From: Flaccisagitta enflata
Taxonomy: Eukaryota > Chaetognatha > Sagittoidea > Aphragmophora
Direction: 5' to 3'
Length of the DNA: 64,000 bases
Assembly (NCBI GenBank): GCA_965153355.1
Contig: OZ231126.1
Coordinates: forward strand, 15,934,001-15,998,000
The translations under genes were made by a program, and so were the position numbers. Positions 25,081-38,400 of the stretch are shown here, in pieces. Positions within the stretch are counted from its first letter, which is position 1. Every line of letters begins with the position of its first letter. A model generated the notes under the pieces. That model was not told the DNA's origin. It saw only the letters and a program-made list of their open reading frames with translations, and did no database searches.

Positions 25081-25441
25081 TCAATCTCACTGTCGTGGTT
25101 CTTGCTATTTTTTTGTCATTCGTCGAATTTTTCCTCTCAAAAAAGAGGCGTTGAATTAAAAGCGGTCGATTGATTCCACACCTGATCTTTGGGCCAGGTG
25201 AGTTTGGAACAATTCAGCTAGTCCAAACTCGGCGACAAAAACACGACCACAACTCTCAAGGACCGATTATCGACCTTGTGTTAGAATTACATACAAAACA
25301 AGAGGGGGCATTAGTACCATTGCAGATGTAAATTTAATTTGTGCCATGAAAGAGTGACTTGACTTCACCAAACATAAAAAGAATTATATGTGTTAGAAGA
25401 GATTACCAATTTTTCAAAAGAAGTTGTTAAATGTATTTTTG

Positions 25442-26190
25442 TTGTCCCCGACGAACAGTTTTCGTCGGGTGACTATGAGGTAGCCTTGATCGTGTAAGTC
25501 TGTTCGTGGGTGGGTGAGTGAGTGGGTTTAAGACCTTCTCATATCTTTGGATCCAGACTTCAGATTTTTATGAAACTTTGCTGGTGTTGTTTATAGGTCA
25601 ATAGGAGCTTGTGTACCAATTTTCAAAAAAATTCATAAACTTTTACTACCCTTTGCCTATTATTTTTGTAGTAATATTTAGCTGGGACTTAAGTGGTTTA
25701 CATAGGTAGAGGGTAGTAAAAGTTTATGAATTTTTTTTTAATTTGGTATACAAGTAGAGGGTAGTAAATAAACAACCCCTGCAAAATTCGAATTAAATCT
25801 GAAGTCTGGTTTAGGAGATATTAGCTTATTTATGTAGTAATATATTACTAGGACTTAGGCAGTTTACATAGGCAAAGGGTAGTAAAAGTTTAGGAATTTT
25901 TTTCTAATTTGGTATACAAGTAAAGGGTAGTAAATAAACAACCCCTGCAAAATTCGAATTAAATCTGAAGCCTGGTTTATGAGATATTAGCTTATTTATG
26001 TAGTAATATGTTACTAGGACTTAAGCAGTTTTCATAGGCAAAGGGTAGTAAAAGTTTATGAATTTTTTTAAAACTTAGTAAACAGGTAAATAATGTCAAT
26101 TAAACAGCTCCTGCAAAATTCGATTTAAATCTGAAGTCTGGTTTATGAGATATAAACTTATTTATGTAGTAATATATTACTGTTGTGGGA

Positions 26191-26244
<54 letters not shown>

Positions 26245-26872
26245 AGTGAGTGTGTGTTTTTTCCCGTGGACTGTTTTAAAAACAGATATTGCTAATATTG
26301 CATAAAATAACCCATGCCATTCCTCTAAAAAAGGTTTGCCGTCAAGGACTCCAAGGACCAAGGTTTGCCTTCTTGGACTTCAGTGTTTAATGTTCAAGGT
26401 ATGCCGTCATGGACTTTAAGGTATGCCGTCATGGACTTTAAGGTATGCCGTCATGGACTTTAAAGTAAGCATGCCATCATGGACATCAATCATTTTTTCA
26501 AAAAAATTTTCTAAATTTTTTTTCTGAATTTTTTTAGAAATTTTTGAAAAATTTTTTAATTTTTTTTTTTTGAAATTTTTTTAGAAATTTTTTTTGAAAA
26601 AAATTTTTTTTTAAATTTTTTTTTTTGAAATTTTTTTTTTTTTGAAATTCTTATTTTTTTTTTTTTTATTTTTTTTTTTTTTTTTTGAAATTTTTTTTTT
26701 TTTGAAATTTTTTTTGAAATTTTTTTTTGAAATTTTTTTTTTTTTTTTTTTTTGAAATTTTTGTAGTGTATCTTCTCGAGTCGCGTTTACGCGACGAGAA
26801 AGCTTCAAAAATTACAGTCCCCAGTCGGGGACTGTAATTTTGAAGCTTTTTTCTTTTTTTTTTCCTTTTTTT
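25442..26872 (+). mobile_element. GTCCCCGAC-ended repeat element, left arm of a large inverted pair
   Basis: Begins TTGTCCCCGACGAACAG, itself the start of a hairpin (CCCGACGAA/TTCGTCGGG). It then holds about three tandem units of roughly 170 bp (GGGTAGTAAAAGTTTATGAA, AACCCCTGCAAAATTCGAAT), a (CA)n tract (26194-26240), several 23-bp ATGCCGTCATGGACTTTAAGG repeats and a long T/A tract. It ends in the hairpin ATTACAGTCCCC-AGTC-GGGGACTGTAAT (26811-26838). No coding capacity. The layout recalls Helentron-derived elements (terminal hairpins, about 150-bp repeats, microsatellite), but that assignment is inference. Confidence 0.8.
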
Positions 26873-26937
26873 TGATGGATGGAATAATTCAAACAGGCCA
26901 ACCTAACAACGCGCTGTAGGAACGATCATATTTGTAA

Positions 26938-27128
26938 CAGCGTTACAATGTCGTTGCGGACGGGCATACAACCCCCATCTATACCCTCCCTCACCCTATG
27001 TTCACTCACACACCGACAAACATAACTGCAGCAACATACATACGCGTCCTCACACTTTACGACTTAATCTTCAGGGACGGACTGACGGATGTACAAAGTC
27101 TCTTATAGAGTTGCGTGATTGCAACTAC
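26938..27128 (-). repeat. Covarying-hairpin element, copy H
   Basis: Read on the minus strand it begins with AGTTGCAATCACGCAACT (27126-27109; stem AGTTGC/GCAACT), then CTCTATAA and a CGTCAGTCCGTCC tract. It ends CCGTCCGCAACGACATTGTAAC, the same terminus as copy F at 31719-31907. It lies between the two arms of the large inverted repeat. Confidence 0.6.
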
Positions 27129-27659
27129 AATCGTTGCTGGTAAAAGCGCGCTTTAGTGGTGAATGTGTGTCGGATGGACAAAGAACAGATGTTTAAAAAA
27201 TTGAGTTTTTTTCATACGCATTTCTGTACCTGCTGTTTACAATAAGCTAAACTGATAGAATATTTTGGTTTCCTGTTAAATTTGATAATCTAAAAATCAA
27301 GTATGGAAATGAATGAGTAAATATAGACTTCCTCATCATCTCAGTCCACATCTCCTTGTCGCTTCGGAATTTAGTATGTCTCGTGTCTGTTCTCCGACTC
27401 GATCATTTTTTTCCGCCCTGAATCCCTCTTTTCAAAATTGAAAAACTCGGTGCTTTGCTTACACTCGATTCGGCTGCCAAAATTCAATTTTCCCGGCCTT
27501 CACGTTTTCAACTCAAAATTCTATTTTCGAAAGCGCTCCAATATATGTTTTTTGATACGGCGTTTTTTGGCGAATTGCTGGATATTTCATGCCCGATATT
27601 AATTTTTTATTAACCCTGCCTGTTCTTTTTTTCACACGGTTGTTTTGTCAGCTCTGAGA

Positions 27660-28815
27660 ACCGATTCTCGTTGTCATCCGTTCCCTGGTATTGGTCACAT
27701 CTTTCTTTGGTATTGGTCACATCTTTCCTTGGTGTCGGTCACATATTGCCTTGTTAACAGATCTTTTTTTGCTGTCGGACAAACTTTAGCCCAAATTTTT
27801 CCTATTTGCTGGGACAGGGGACCTTTCTCCTTGGTGTTGGACAAATGATATCATGATGTTGGATAAATCGCTCCTTGGTGTCGGACAAATCTCTCCTTGG
27901 TGTCGGACAAATCACTCCTTGGTGTCGGACAAATCGCTTCTTGGTGTCGGACAAATCGCTTCTTGGTGTCGGAAAAATCGATCCTTGGTGTCGGAAAAAT
28001 CGCTCCTTGGTGTGGGACAAATCTATCCTTGGTGTAGGACAAATCTCTCCTTGGTGTCGGACAAATCTCTCTTTGGTGTCGGACAAATCTCTCCTTGGTG
28101 TCGGACAAATCTCTCCTTGGTGTTGAACAAATCGCTCCTTGGTGTCGGAAAAATCGCTCCTTGGTGTCGGAAAAATCGCTCCTTGGTGTCGGAAAAATCG
28201 CTCCTTGGTGTCGGACAAATCTCTCTTTGGTGTCGGACAAATCTCTTTGGTGTCGGACAAATCTCTCTTTGTTGTCGGACAAATCTCTCCTTGGTGTTGA
28301 ATAAATCTCTCCTTGGTGTAAGACAAATCTCTCCTTGGTGTCGAACAAATCTCTCCTTGGTGTTGAACAAATCTCTCCTTGGTGTCGGACAAATCTCTCC
28401 TTGTTGTCGGACAAATCTCTACTTGTTGTCGGACAAATCTAGCCTTGGTGTCGGACAAATCTCTCCTTGGTGTCAGACAAATCTCTCCTTGGTGTCGGAC
28501 AAATCTCTCCTTGGTGTTGGACAAACAGCTCCTCGGTGTCAGACAAACTGCTCCTCGGTGTCAGGTAAATCTCTCCTTTGTGTTGGACAAATCTCTCCTT
28601 GGTGTTGGTGTCGAACAAATCTCTCCTTGGTGTCGAACAAATCTCTCCTTGGTGTCGGACAAATCTCTCCTTGGTGTCGGACAAATCTCTTCTTGGTGTC
28701 GGACAAATCTCTTCTTGGTGTCGGACAAATCTCTCCTTGGTGTTGGACAAATCTATCCTTGGTGTTGAACAAATCTATTGATGGTGTTGAACAAATCTAT
28801 TGATGGTGTCGGGCA
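27660..28815. repeat. 20-21-bp minisatellite
   Basis: About 55 tandem copies of a unit like CTCCTTGGTGTCGGACAAAT. Both strands stay open for up to 316 codons because the 21-bp unit preserves frame. Units are contiguous with no unique spacers, and the reading frames shift where 20-bp or deleted units occur. Confidence 0.95.
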
Positions 28816-29094
28816 ATCTTTCTTCTTTTGGCGAAGACTTCCTTGTTCTACTCCTCCCCTGATAGGAATGATCGAAGAGAAATTCCAGTTGCAGAGTTAC
28901 GCTTTCGAGGCAAAGTTTCCTGTTTTTCACCCAACAAACGGAAGGCGAAAGTAAATGAGATTGAGTTTATTCACGCTCAGGGTGTTAACCTTCGTTAATT
29001 TTTCTTTCTTTTTGTTTTCTTTTTCTCTCTTTTTTTTTGCTTCTTTCTCTCTTTCTCTGTTTCTCTGTGACTTCTCTGTTCGCCTGTTCGTCAG

Positions 29095-29116
29095 CTTTTC
29101 ATTCTTTCTCTTTCTC

Positions 29117-29164
<48 letters not shown>

Positions 29165-29300
29165 TTTCTTTTTTTCTTTCTTTCTTTCTTTCTCTTTTTT
29201 GCTCGCCTGCTCGCTAGCTTACCGTCTTTCTTTCTGCCTCTTTCGCTCTTTCTTACTTCCTATCAGTGTTTCTTTCTTTCTTTCTATGTCTCTCTCTAGC
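29095..29300. repeat. (CTTT)n microsatellite
   Basis: CTTT repeats with CTTTTT and CTCTTT interruptions, inside the spacer of the large inverted repeat. Confidence 0.9.
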
Positions 29301-29367
29301 TTTCTTTCTCTCTCTCTAACTTTCTTTTCACTTTGTCTCTTTCTTGCGCTTTCTTACACTAAGAGAC

Positions 29368-29492
29368 TTTTTAGGTGCGCCAACGCACCTCTATAACTGG
29401 CTTTGTCCGTTGGTCTGTCTGTCGGTTGGTCGGTAACGCATTCGTTCGACGATCCACACGGCGCACCTTATTGGCCTACTTGGCCTTGTTAT
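29368..29492 (+). repeat. Covarying-hairpin element, copy D, with target duplication
   Basis: Best-defined copy, 125 bp: TTTTT, the stem AGGTGCG-CCAA-CGCACCT, CTCTATAA, a TTTGTCCGTTGG tract, and finally GGCGCACCT-TAT-TGGCCTACTTGGCCTTGTTAT. The far-end GGCGCACCT is the exact complement of AGGTGCGCC at the start. AAGAGAC occurs immediately before (29361-29367) and after (29493-29499), a 7-bp target site duplication, so the unit is mobile. Read in reverse it would end in CTAAAAA. Confidence 0.85.
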
Positions 29493-29889
29493 AAGAGACG
29501 TGAGCCTGAGATTTGCCAAAATTTTAAGAACAGATTAAGAGAATGCTTAGGCTGAGATTCAGTTTTGGAAATTTTTAAAGAAATTAATTAAAGTATCATA
29601 TTTAAATAAACGAAAATTTTTCTCATTTTTTTTGGAAAATTGGTATTTTTTTTAAAAACACTGCTTTTTTAATGGTTTTGCTTGTCAAATTAGGTAAAAC
29701 ATTCTATGTTCTACAGGAATGAACAGGTTTCTTTACTAAGAATACATGAAATATCATTACAATATGTATTTACACACTTTTTGGTTTTTTTTACGCATCA
29801 AAAAAAGTAAGATCAATTTAAGAGACATTGAGCCTTAAAATGGCAAAAAATTTAAGAGAACCCAGGCTGAGTTCAAAATAGGTTCTCTT

Positions 29890-30468
29890 ATTAAAAAAAA
29901 GCTTCAAAATTACAGTCCCCGACTGGGGACTGTAATTTTTGAAGCTTTCTCGTCGCGTAAACGCGACTCGAGAAGATACACTACAAAAATTTCAAAAAAA
30001 AAAAAAAAAAAAAAATTTCAAAAAAATTTAAAAAAATTTCAAAAAAAAAAAAAAAAAAATAAAAATTTCAAAAAAAAAAAAATTTCAAAAAAAAATTTCA
30101 AAAAAAAAAAATTTTTAAAAAAATTTTTTTTTCAAAAAATTTCTAAAAAAAAAAATTCAGAAAAAAAAAAATTTAGAAAATTTTTTTTTGAAAAAATGAT
30201 TGATGTCCATGATGGCATGCTTACTTTAAAGTCCATGACGGCATACCTTAAAGTCCATGACGGCATACCTTAAAGTCCATGACGGCATACCTTAAAGTCC
30301 ATGACGGCATACCTTGAACATTAAACACTGAAGTCCAAGAAGGCAAACCTTGGTCCTTGGAGTCCTTGACGGCAAACCTTTTTTTAGAGGAATGGCATGG
30401 GTTATTTTATGCAATATTAGCAATATCTGTTTTAAAACAGTCCACGGGAAGAAAAAAACACACTCTGT

Positions 30469-30555
<87 letters not shown>

Positions 30556-31304
30556 CTCCCACAACAGTAATATATTACTTCATAAATAAGTTTATATCTC
30601 ATAAACCAGACTTCAGATTTAAATCGAATTTTACAGGAGCTGTTTAATTGACATTATTTACCTGTTTACTAAGTTTTAAAAAAATTCATAAACTTTTACT
30701 ACCCTTTGCCTATGAAAACTGCTTAAGTCCTAGTAACATATTACTACATAAATAAGCTAATATCTCATAAACCAGGCTTCAGATTTAATTCGAATTTTGC
30801 AGGGGTTGTTTATTTACTACCCTTTACTTGTATACCAAATTAGAAAAATTCATAAACTTTTACTACCCTTTGCCTATGTAAACTGCCTAAGTCCTAGTAA
30901 TATATTACTACATAAATAAGCTAATATCTCCTAAACCAGACTTCAGATTTAATTCGAATTTTGCAGGGGTTGTTTATTTACTACCCTCTACTTGTATACC
31001 AAATTAAAAAAAAATTCATAAACTTTTACTACCCTCTACCTATGTAAACCACTTAAGTCCCAGCTAAATATTACTACAAAAATAATAGGCAAAGGGTAGT
31101 AAAAGTTTATGAATTTTTTTGAAAATTGGTACACAAGCTCCTATTGACCTATAAACAACACCAGCAAAGTTTCATAAAAATCTGAAGTCTGGATCCAAAG
31201 ATATGAGAAGGTCTTAAACCCACTCACTCACCCACCCACGAACAGACTTACACGATCAAGGCTACCTCATAGTCACCCGACGAAAACTGTTCGTCGGGGA
31301 CAAA
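29890..31304 (-). mobile_element. GTCCCCGAC-ended repeat element, right arm of the inverted pair
   Basis: Inverted copy of the element at 25442-26872, with the same order of parts: inner hairpin ATTACAGTCCCC-GACT-GGGGACTGTAAT at 29912-29939, A/T tract, GGCATACCTTAAAGTCCATGA repeats, (GT)n (30470-30548), roughly 170-bp repeats, and the outer hairpin ending TTCGTCGGGGACAA. By eye the arms differ mainly in repeat number and homopolymer lengths. The pair flanks a spacer of about 3 kb (26873-29889). Confidence 0.8.
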
Positions 31305-31415
31305 AAAGTGTATTTCACCCTTTTCTTTCTATCCTTTTCTCTCTGTCTCTTCTCAGTCTTTTGCTTTTTTTTTTTCTTTCTATTGCTCTTAGTTTTCTTT
31401 CTTTCGTTTTCCTCT

Positions 31416-31567
31416 TTTTTAGTTGCGGACACGCAACTCTATAAGAAGCTTTGTCCGTCCGTCCGTCCGTCCGTTGGTCCGTAACCATCGAGTCGAAAAG
31501 TGGAAAAACGCGCATATCCGCCCCTGCCCACCCGTCCGCAACTGATGGCCGTGTATCCGGCCTTGTT
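31416..31567 (+). repeat. Covarying-hairpin element, copy E
   Basis: TTTTTAGTTGCG-GACA-CGCAACT, CTCTATAA, a (GTCC)n tract, and at the far end CGTCCGCAACT-GATGGCC with TCCGGCCTTGTT. The far-end GTCCGCAACT is the perfect 10-nt complement of AGTTGCGGAC at the start. Confidence 0.8.
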
Positions 31568-31718
31568 TTCTTTTTGTCCCTTAAGCCTTTCCTTTGCTTC
31601 TTTCCCTTCTATCTTTTCTCTTTCCTCTCTTCCTTTCCATTTCTATACTTAAATTCTCTTCCGTTTTATTGTTCTATTCAACTTCTTTTGTTCAGTGTCT
31701 GGTTATTTTCAATTTAAG

Positions 31719-31907
31719 TTTTTAGTTGCGGGTACGTAACTCTATGAAAGGCTCTGTCCGTCCGTCGGTCCATCCGTCGGTCTGTGAGCTTAGTGGAAAA
31801 ACTAGCGTTTTAAAGGCGTTTTAAAGGGTTGTGTGTGTGCGGCGGGTGGTTGTATGGGGATGGACGCCTCCACCCACCCGTCCGCAACGATATTGTAACC
31901 CCGTTTC
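31719..31907 (+). repeat. Covarying-hairpin element, copy F
   Basis: TTTTTAGTTGCGGGTACGTAACT (one wobble-type mismatch in the stem), CTCTATGAAAGGCTCTGTCCG, and a far end GTCCGCAACGATATTGTAACC resembling that of copy H. It may be a distinct subfamily because the TGGCC...CCTTGTT terminus is replaced. Confidence 0.6.
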
Positions 31908-31955
31908 ATTGTCGTCTATTATATTTTCATTTGCATCATCAAATTTTGATTTTTT

Positions 31956-32062
<107 letters not shown>

Positions 32063-32442
32063 ATGCGTTTTGCTAAATTGCTCTTCGGTATTGCTCCTCA
32101 GCTCCGATAAGGAAGTCCACTTGGCCGTGTCCGAGCTAGCTCCGACGAAATTCTAGTGCAGCTGGAGGAATTCAATTAGCGGAGGAATTATCCGCGATTT
32201 CTTGTACAGAGCTTTCGCAAATTCGTGTTAAACAAGATCTTTTCCTCTTATAAAGTTTAAAAAAAAAAATGATATCCTTTCCTCTCCAATAAAACGGATT
32301 ATCGCCCATGATATGAACGACCATTTCATACGAATTTTCGTTCTTTTTCTTTCAGAACATCCCTCTGGCCTCCTGACACAGTTCGTCCAGAATGATCACT
32401 CGCTTCCAATAATCAATCGCATGCGTGCTTTTTGTCGGAACC

Positions 32443-35400
32443 ATGGACGTATACCGCGCAATTGCTAACTTCACTGCGCCGCAGTTCAATTCGCAAGGGC
32501 GACCCATTCATACCTGCCTGTCTTTCAAGAAAGGCGATCTATTCGAGGTGATCTGGCGCTGGATGTTACGTTTTGCTTTCATTTTTGAAGCAAATTGCAA
32601 GTAACCTGAAGATTTCTGTTCTCTCTTTTTCATCAATCTTTCACTTCTAATGCTCTTTTTCTCCTTCCTCCTCCTTTCCCCCTTGTTCTTCTCCTTTCTT
32701 TTACTGTTGCTCATTTCATCCACTTCTCCTTTCTTCTGCTTTTCTCTTTTTCCTTTTTGGGCAGCGGCCCCGAAGAGGTCGGTGACATATGCTTTCACAC
32801 AGGGGAATTTTCTCCTTCTCCTCCTCCTCCTTCTCTGTACCCCCCCCCCCAGAGGTGTCGATTCCGTCTAGCTGCCGCGCAGCATAAAAATTCAGCAAAA
32901 AGCTGCCACACTTTTGCTAAATTCATAGGCTATGGACCAAAAGAAGGCTTTGTCCCTCCTTAAACTTTCTTCCCCTTATCTGTCTACAATGAAACAAGGC
33001 CAACACCTATAAGTCGCGTGCAGGACAAAAATAACTGAACTGAACTGACTCCTTATTGTATCTTTTTATCGAAAATCAAACTTAAAAGCAACCCAAAACA
33101 GACCCAAACCAGACCCAAACCAGACTCAAACCAGACTCAAACCAGACTCAAACCAGACTCAAACCGGAATTAAACCAGACCTAAATCAGACATAAACCAG
33201 ACATAAACCAGATTTAAGCCAGACTCAAACCAGACTCAAACCAGACTCAAACCAGACTCAAACCAGACTCAAACCAGACTCAAACCAGACTCAAACCAGA
33301 CTCAAACCAGACTCAAACCAGACTCAAACCAGACTCAAACCAGACTCAAACCAGACTCAAACCAGATTCAAACCAGACTTAAACCAGACCGAAACCAGGC
33401 TCAAACCAGGCTCAAACTAGAATCAAACTAGACTCAAACCAGACTCAAACCAGACTCAAACCAGACTCAAACCAGACTCAAACCAGACTCAAACAAGAAT
33501 TAAACCAGACCAAAACCAGACCAAAACCAGACCAAAACCAGACCTAAATCAGACCTAAATCAGATCTAAATCAGATCTAAATCAAACAAAAACCAGACAC
33601 AAACCAGACATACACCAGACCTAACCCAGACCTAAACCAGACATAAATCAGACATGAACCAGTCTTAAACCAGACTTAAACCAGACTTAAACCAGACTTA
33701 AACCAGAGTTAAACCAGACTTAATCCAGACTTAAACCAGACTTAAACCAGACTTAAACCATACTTATCTTCAATATCATTTTAACCAGCAGACTTAAACC
33801 AGCAGACTTAAACCATTAGACCTGCAGACTTAAACCATTAGATTTAAACCAGCAGACTTCAACCAGCAGACTTTAACCAGCAGACTTTAACCAGCAGACT
33901 TTAACCAAAATGACCAAAAATGACCAAAAATGACCAAAATGACCAAAATGACCAAAATGACCAAAATGACCAAAGATGACCAAAGATGACCATAAATGAC
34001 CAAGAATGACCAATTTGGCCAAAATAACCAAAAATGACCAAAAATGACCAAACATGACCAAAATGACCAAAAACGAACAAAAATGTCCAAAAAAGACCAA
34101 AAATGACCAAAATTAACAAAAATGGACCAAAAATGACCAAAAACGACCAAAAATGACCAAAATGACCAAAAACGACCCAAAAATGACCAAAAATGACCAA
34201 AGATGACCAAAAATGACCAAATATGACCAAAAATTATCAAAGTGACCTAAAATGACCTAAAATGACCTCAAATGACCTGAAAAGTCCAAAAATGACCAAA
34301 AATGACCAAAAATGACCAAAAATGACATAAAATGACACAAAATGACCCAAGATGACCCAAGATGACCAAAATGACCAAAATGATCAAAAATGACCATTGA
34401 TCAAAATGACCAAAATGACCAACATGACCAAAATGCCCAAAAATGATAAAAAAGACCAAAAATGACAAAAATGATCAAAAATAGCCAGAAATGTCCAAAA
34501 TGACACAAAATGACCCAAAACAACCCAAAATGACCCAAAATGACCAAAAATGACCAAAATGATCAATACCAAAATTGATCAAAAATGACCAAAATGACCA
34601 AAATGACCAAAATGACCAAAAATGACCAAAAATGACCAAAAATGACAAAAAAATGATCAAAAATAACCAGAAATGACCCAAAATGATCAAAAATGATCAA
34701 AAATGATCAAAAATGATCAAAAATGATCAAAAATGACCAAAAATGACCAAAATGGCCAAAATGACAAAAATGATCAAAATGACCAAAAATGACCAAAAAT
34801 GATCAAAAATGATTAAAAATGATTAGAAATGATTAGAAATGATTAAAAATGATTATGAATGATCAAAAACGACCAAAAATGACCAAAAATGACCAAAAAT
34901 GACCAAAAATGACCAAAATGACCAAAATGACCAAAATGACCAAAAATGACCAAAAATGACCAAAAATGACTAAAAGCAACCAAAAATGACCAAAAATGAC
35001 TAAAAGCAACCAAAAATGACCAAAAATGACACAAAAAAGCAAAGTGTTACCGACCGACCGACCGACCGACCGACGGACCGACCGACCGACCGACAGAGCG
35101 GGTTGTAGAGTCGCGTGCACGCGACTAAAAAGTTCTGTTCACATTCGCATTCCCCTCCACATTCACCTAGCCTGACTCTAGAAATGAGGCTGTTATGTAA
35201 AAGGCCACACATGCACCTGAACAGGAGTGGTGAATACTTTACTCGTACAGAAGTTAGGCGAGAGCCATAACTAGTTCAAGGAAAAAGCCAGGCCAGGGGT
35301 CTTCACCCAGTAGGTGGACCAGGCTTCAGGGCTGCTATCTCACACCCTCTACGTCAAAGACGGCCTCAGTGGCCAATACTGAATTTGGCCAAGTTACCAG

Positions 35401-38400
35401 ATTACCTCCCCAGGTTACCAGATAGTTACCAGATTTTTCTTGCAAGTTACCAAATTAGTTACTAGATTTTACTAGTAATATCAAGCTACTGCAAATCAAA
35501 AAAAGTGAACAAATGAATGAGTATAAGGCCCGGATCTATTTTTGATATTAGAACGTGATCTTTCATCTTTGTTTGTTTTTACCTATTCTTATTCAAAGCA
35601 ATGGATTTCCTCAATGGTTGCTTTTTAAATGTGTGTTTTTTTAAAGGAACTACTTTATTTCAGTAAAAACAGAAGTGTCTTTTAACAAATTGAGATTCTA
35701 AAAAAATAAGCTAAAATGACTAATTTCCATATCTTAAGCTGTTTTCAGGGATTATGTTTAAATATGACTTTTCTTGGAATTTGGTATTCATTATTGCCAA
35801 GGCTCAGTCTTTCATGTTACGGTGTTAAGTGGATAATGGGTCAGGGTTATGACTAGGGTCAGGGCAAGGGAAAGGAATGGGGTAAAGGATAGCTGGTTAG
35901 GGGCGGTAATAAAAAAAGTTTTTATAGCAGGAGCAGTAATGCGTGAAAAAAAGCTAAGCATTATCAACTGATGAACCAACAGATAGACCAATGGACACAG
36001 CGGGGTTTAGTGTCGCGTGCATGTGACAGAAAAAGTTAAGTGTTACCTACTGACTGACCAAGAAACGGACATAGTGGGTTATTGAATATCAAGTACAAAT
36101 CACCTCTGATTTTAATAGCTCTGCAATTGCATTAGGTCAAAAAGAAATGGGATTGAAAATTGAAGCAGTAATAGATTGAAATCAAGAGAAGGACTGAAAG
36201 TGAAACAGAAATAGGAGAGAGAGAGCGAGAGAGCAAGAGAGCGAGAGAGCGAGAGAGCGAAAGAGAGAGCGAGAGAAAAAGAGAGAAAGAGAAAGAAAGA
36301 AAGAAAGAAAGAAAAAGAGGGGGAGAAAACAATTTAAGCGTTTCTTGTGAAAATCTTGTTAATTTACCAGATTTTCACCTCAGATTACCAAAGTTACCAG
36401 ATTTTTGCCCTTAGTTACTAAAGTTACTAGATGATTTCCTCAAAAGTTACCAGACAAGTTACTAGTGGGGAGGGTCGGTCATTCAGAACTATCATGATTG
36501 CTAGGGTTTTATGGAGTCTTAGGACTCAATGGGCTTGATATGAATCACATTACATGAGAAAATTCGAACTCGAGTTATCCCTGATCTGAAAACATCTGTT
36601 TTCTCACCTCTTGGAAAAGTAACAACATTTCAGCTGCTCTTGAGGAAAAGTTGATAAATTTTAGAGTTTAGTCACTTACGTAAATTTCTTGTACTGATGC
36701 TAATTCCCTGATTAGCTGCTTAAACATTCTAAGCTATGCCATTGGTTGCCACGATTTTCCCCAACGTAACGTAAAATTATGACTCTTAACAACATATGAT
36801 GCACCAACCAATGAGCGTTCATGACATGACCCAACAACCAATCACAGCTCAGCCTGAATGTGGCGCTAGTAGTCGTCTTAGTTGGGCCACACTCAGGCTT
36901 GAGAACAACCAGCTTCATAGAAAGTGAGGACCTAATAAGTTGTACAAAACCTCCTAAGAAGGATCGCGAATCATAGCATTGGAGTGAATTCGACAATCAA
37001 TAAACAGTGGAGAATAGAAAAAACATGCCAGCTTCTTCATGGTCTTACTACCAGCCATGCGGTTCTCCCAATGCTCCCCTGTCATGTTATTGAGGAATGA
37101 AGGCAGAGATTGCTGGTGTTCAGAAAAAAAAACATAAGGCTAATTACGGTCTCCCTATTACTAGGTTACCAGGTGCTTTTCCAGGTTACCAGAGGACCCT
37201 TCAAAGTTACCAGATCTGGTAACCTAGTTACCGACTTGGCCACTGAGAAGACGCTAAAGAACGAAGATTCATTCCGGCTCTTACTGTGAAATTTTGTTTA
37301 TAATTAACCCTTCTAACAAAACAAAACTGCGCTAAGCAATTGAATGATTCTGAAATATATTCATTCATACTTGCTTATTTGCAAGATTAATACAGTATTT
37401 CTTTAGTCGTCAGAATAATAAAGTACTAGACGCCGAGAAAGGTTCGTTTCTTGTTTAAAGAAGTTTTTGGCGTGAACGATTAAAGAAAACTGCAATATGC
37501 AAATGAGGTTTTGATCCGCCAAGACTAGAAATGAAATAGTAGCGATTCGGGAAATGTGAAGTTTTCTGCACAAGTCTTACCACACACACTTACTTTGTTT
37601 AATTGTAAATCGCGAAGTAGCATTTCTTTGGAATGAAAATCCTTGAGTTGAAATCTATCGATTTTAGCTTTTAAGTTGCTTGTCGCTATGACTAATTCTT
37701 ATATGTAAGCTCTAAATCAAGGGATATCCATTTAAGGATGGATTTAAGCCTAGGATTTCACTTCGCGAATCAGTCGAGTGTGCACAGGATTCTTTCTAAG
37801 TTCAGCTCTTCCTTCCTTTCTGGCCCTTTTTCCTCCAGTATTCCCCCACCCCCATCTGGCCGCAACTGCCGCACTGCCTGCAGCGTAGCATTGCTAACAG
37901 CTACACAGAATCGGCACCTCTGCCCCCCCCACCTCGAGGCCCATATCTCAGCTTCGAAGCCCATATCCCAGTCTTGGGGCCCAAATCCTAGTCTTGCGGT
38001 CCAAATCCCAACCTCAAGGTCCAAATCCCATCTTACAGCCAAAATCCTATCTTTGAGGCCCGAATTACAGCCTCAAGGGATTTGGGCCTCGAGACTGGGA
38101 TATATGGGCTTTGAGGCTGAGTTATGGGCCTGGAGGTGGGGGGAGGAGGCGGAGGAGGAGGAGGAGAAAAATCCCCTGTGTGAAAGCATAGGTCATCGGC
38201 TCCTTCGGGGCCGCTGCCCTGCTCCCCCCTCAACTTAAACCACAACCTACTAAGGCAGGGCACGGGTACCGCTGACCATCTAACGCTTTTGCGACTATTA
38301 TCCTTTCTTCTTTCTCTTCTGAATAGTACGTATTCAAGGATATCCACAAGTACGATAAAACTTATGACTGCGTCTTTCCATCTTCAGGTTTTAGAAAGCG

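Larger units (their letters stand above)
32993..35131 (-). repeat. Covarying-hairpin element, copy G, with a 2-kb minisatellite core
   Basis: On the minus strand: TTTTTAGTCGCGTGCACGCGACT (perfect 18-bp palindrome at 35126-35109), CTCTACAACCCGC and a (GTCG)n tract. It ends CTGCACGCGACTTATAGG, then TGTTGGCCTTGTTT at 32993. Eleven bases (TGCACGCGACT) at the far end complement the start. Almost everything between is tandem repeats of two kinds. All of it lies in intron 1 of the SH3-FAM107 gene. Confidence 0.75.

Noticed and set aside
27802-28803. Overlapping frames of 240 and 316 codons on opposite strands
   Set aside because: Both are translations of the 20-21-bp minisatellite; no non-repeat sequence is encoded.
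27660-28815. CRISPR-like array of short repeats
   Set aside because: Units are contiguous with no unique spacers, in a eukaryotic genome with no cas genes.
33873-35120. Hydrophobic minus-strand frames rich in FGHFWSFLVI
   Set aside because: Translation of the (AAAAATGACC)n array; not membrane proteins.
35367-37245. Firm classification of this element as hAT
   Set aside because: The CAGTGGCC ends fit, but there is no matching 8-bp target duplication and no transposase; kept only as a candidate.
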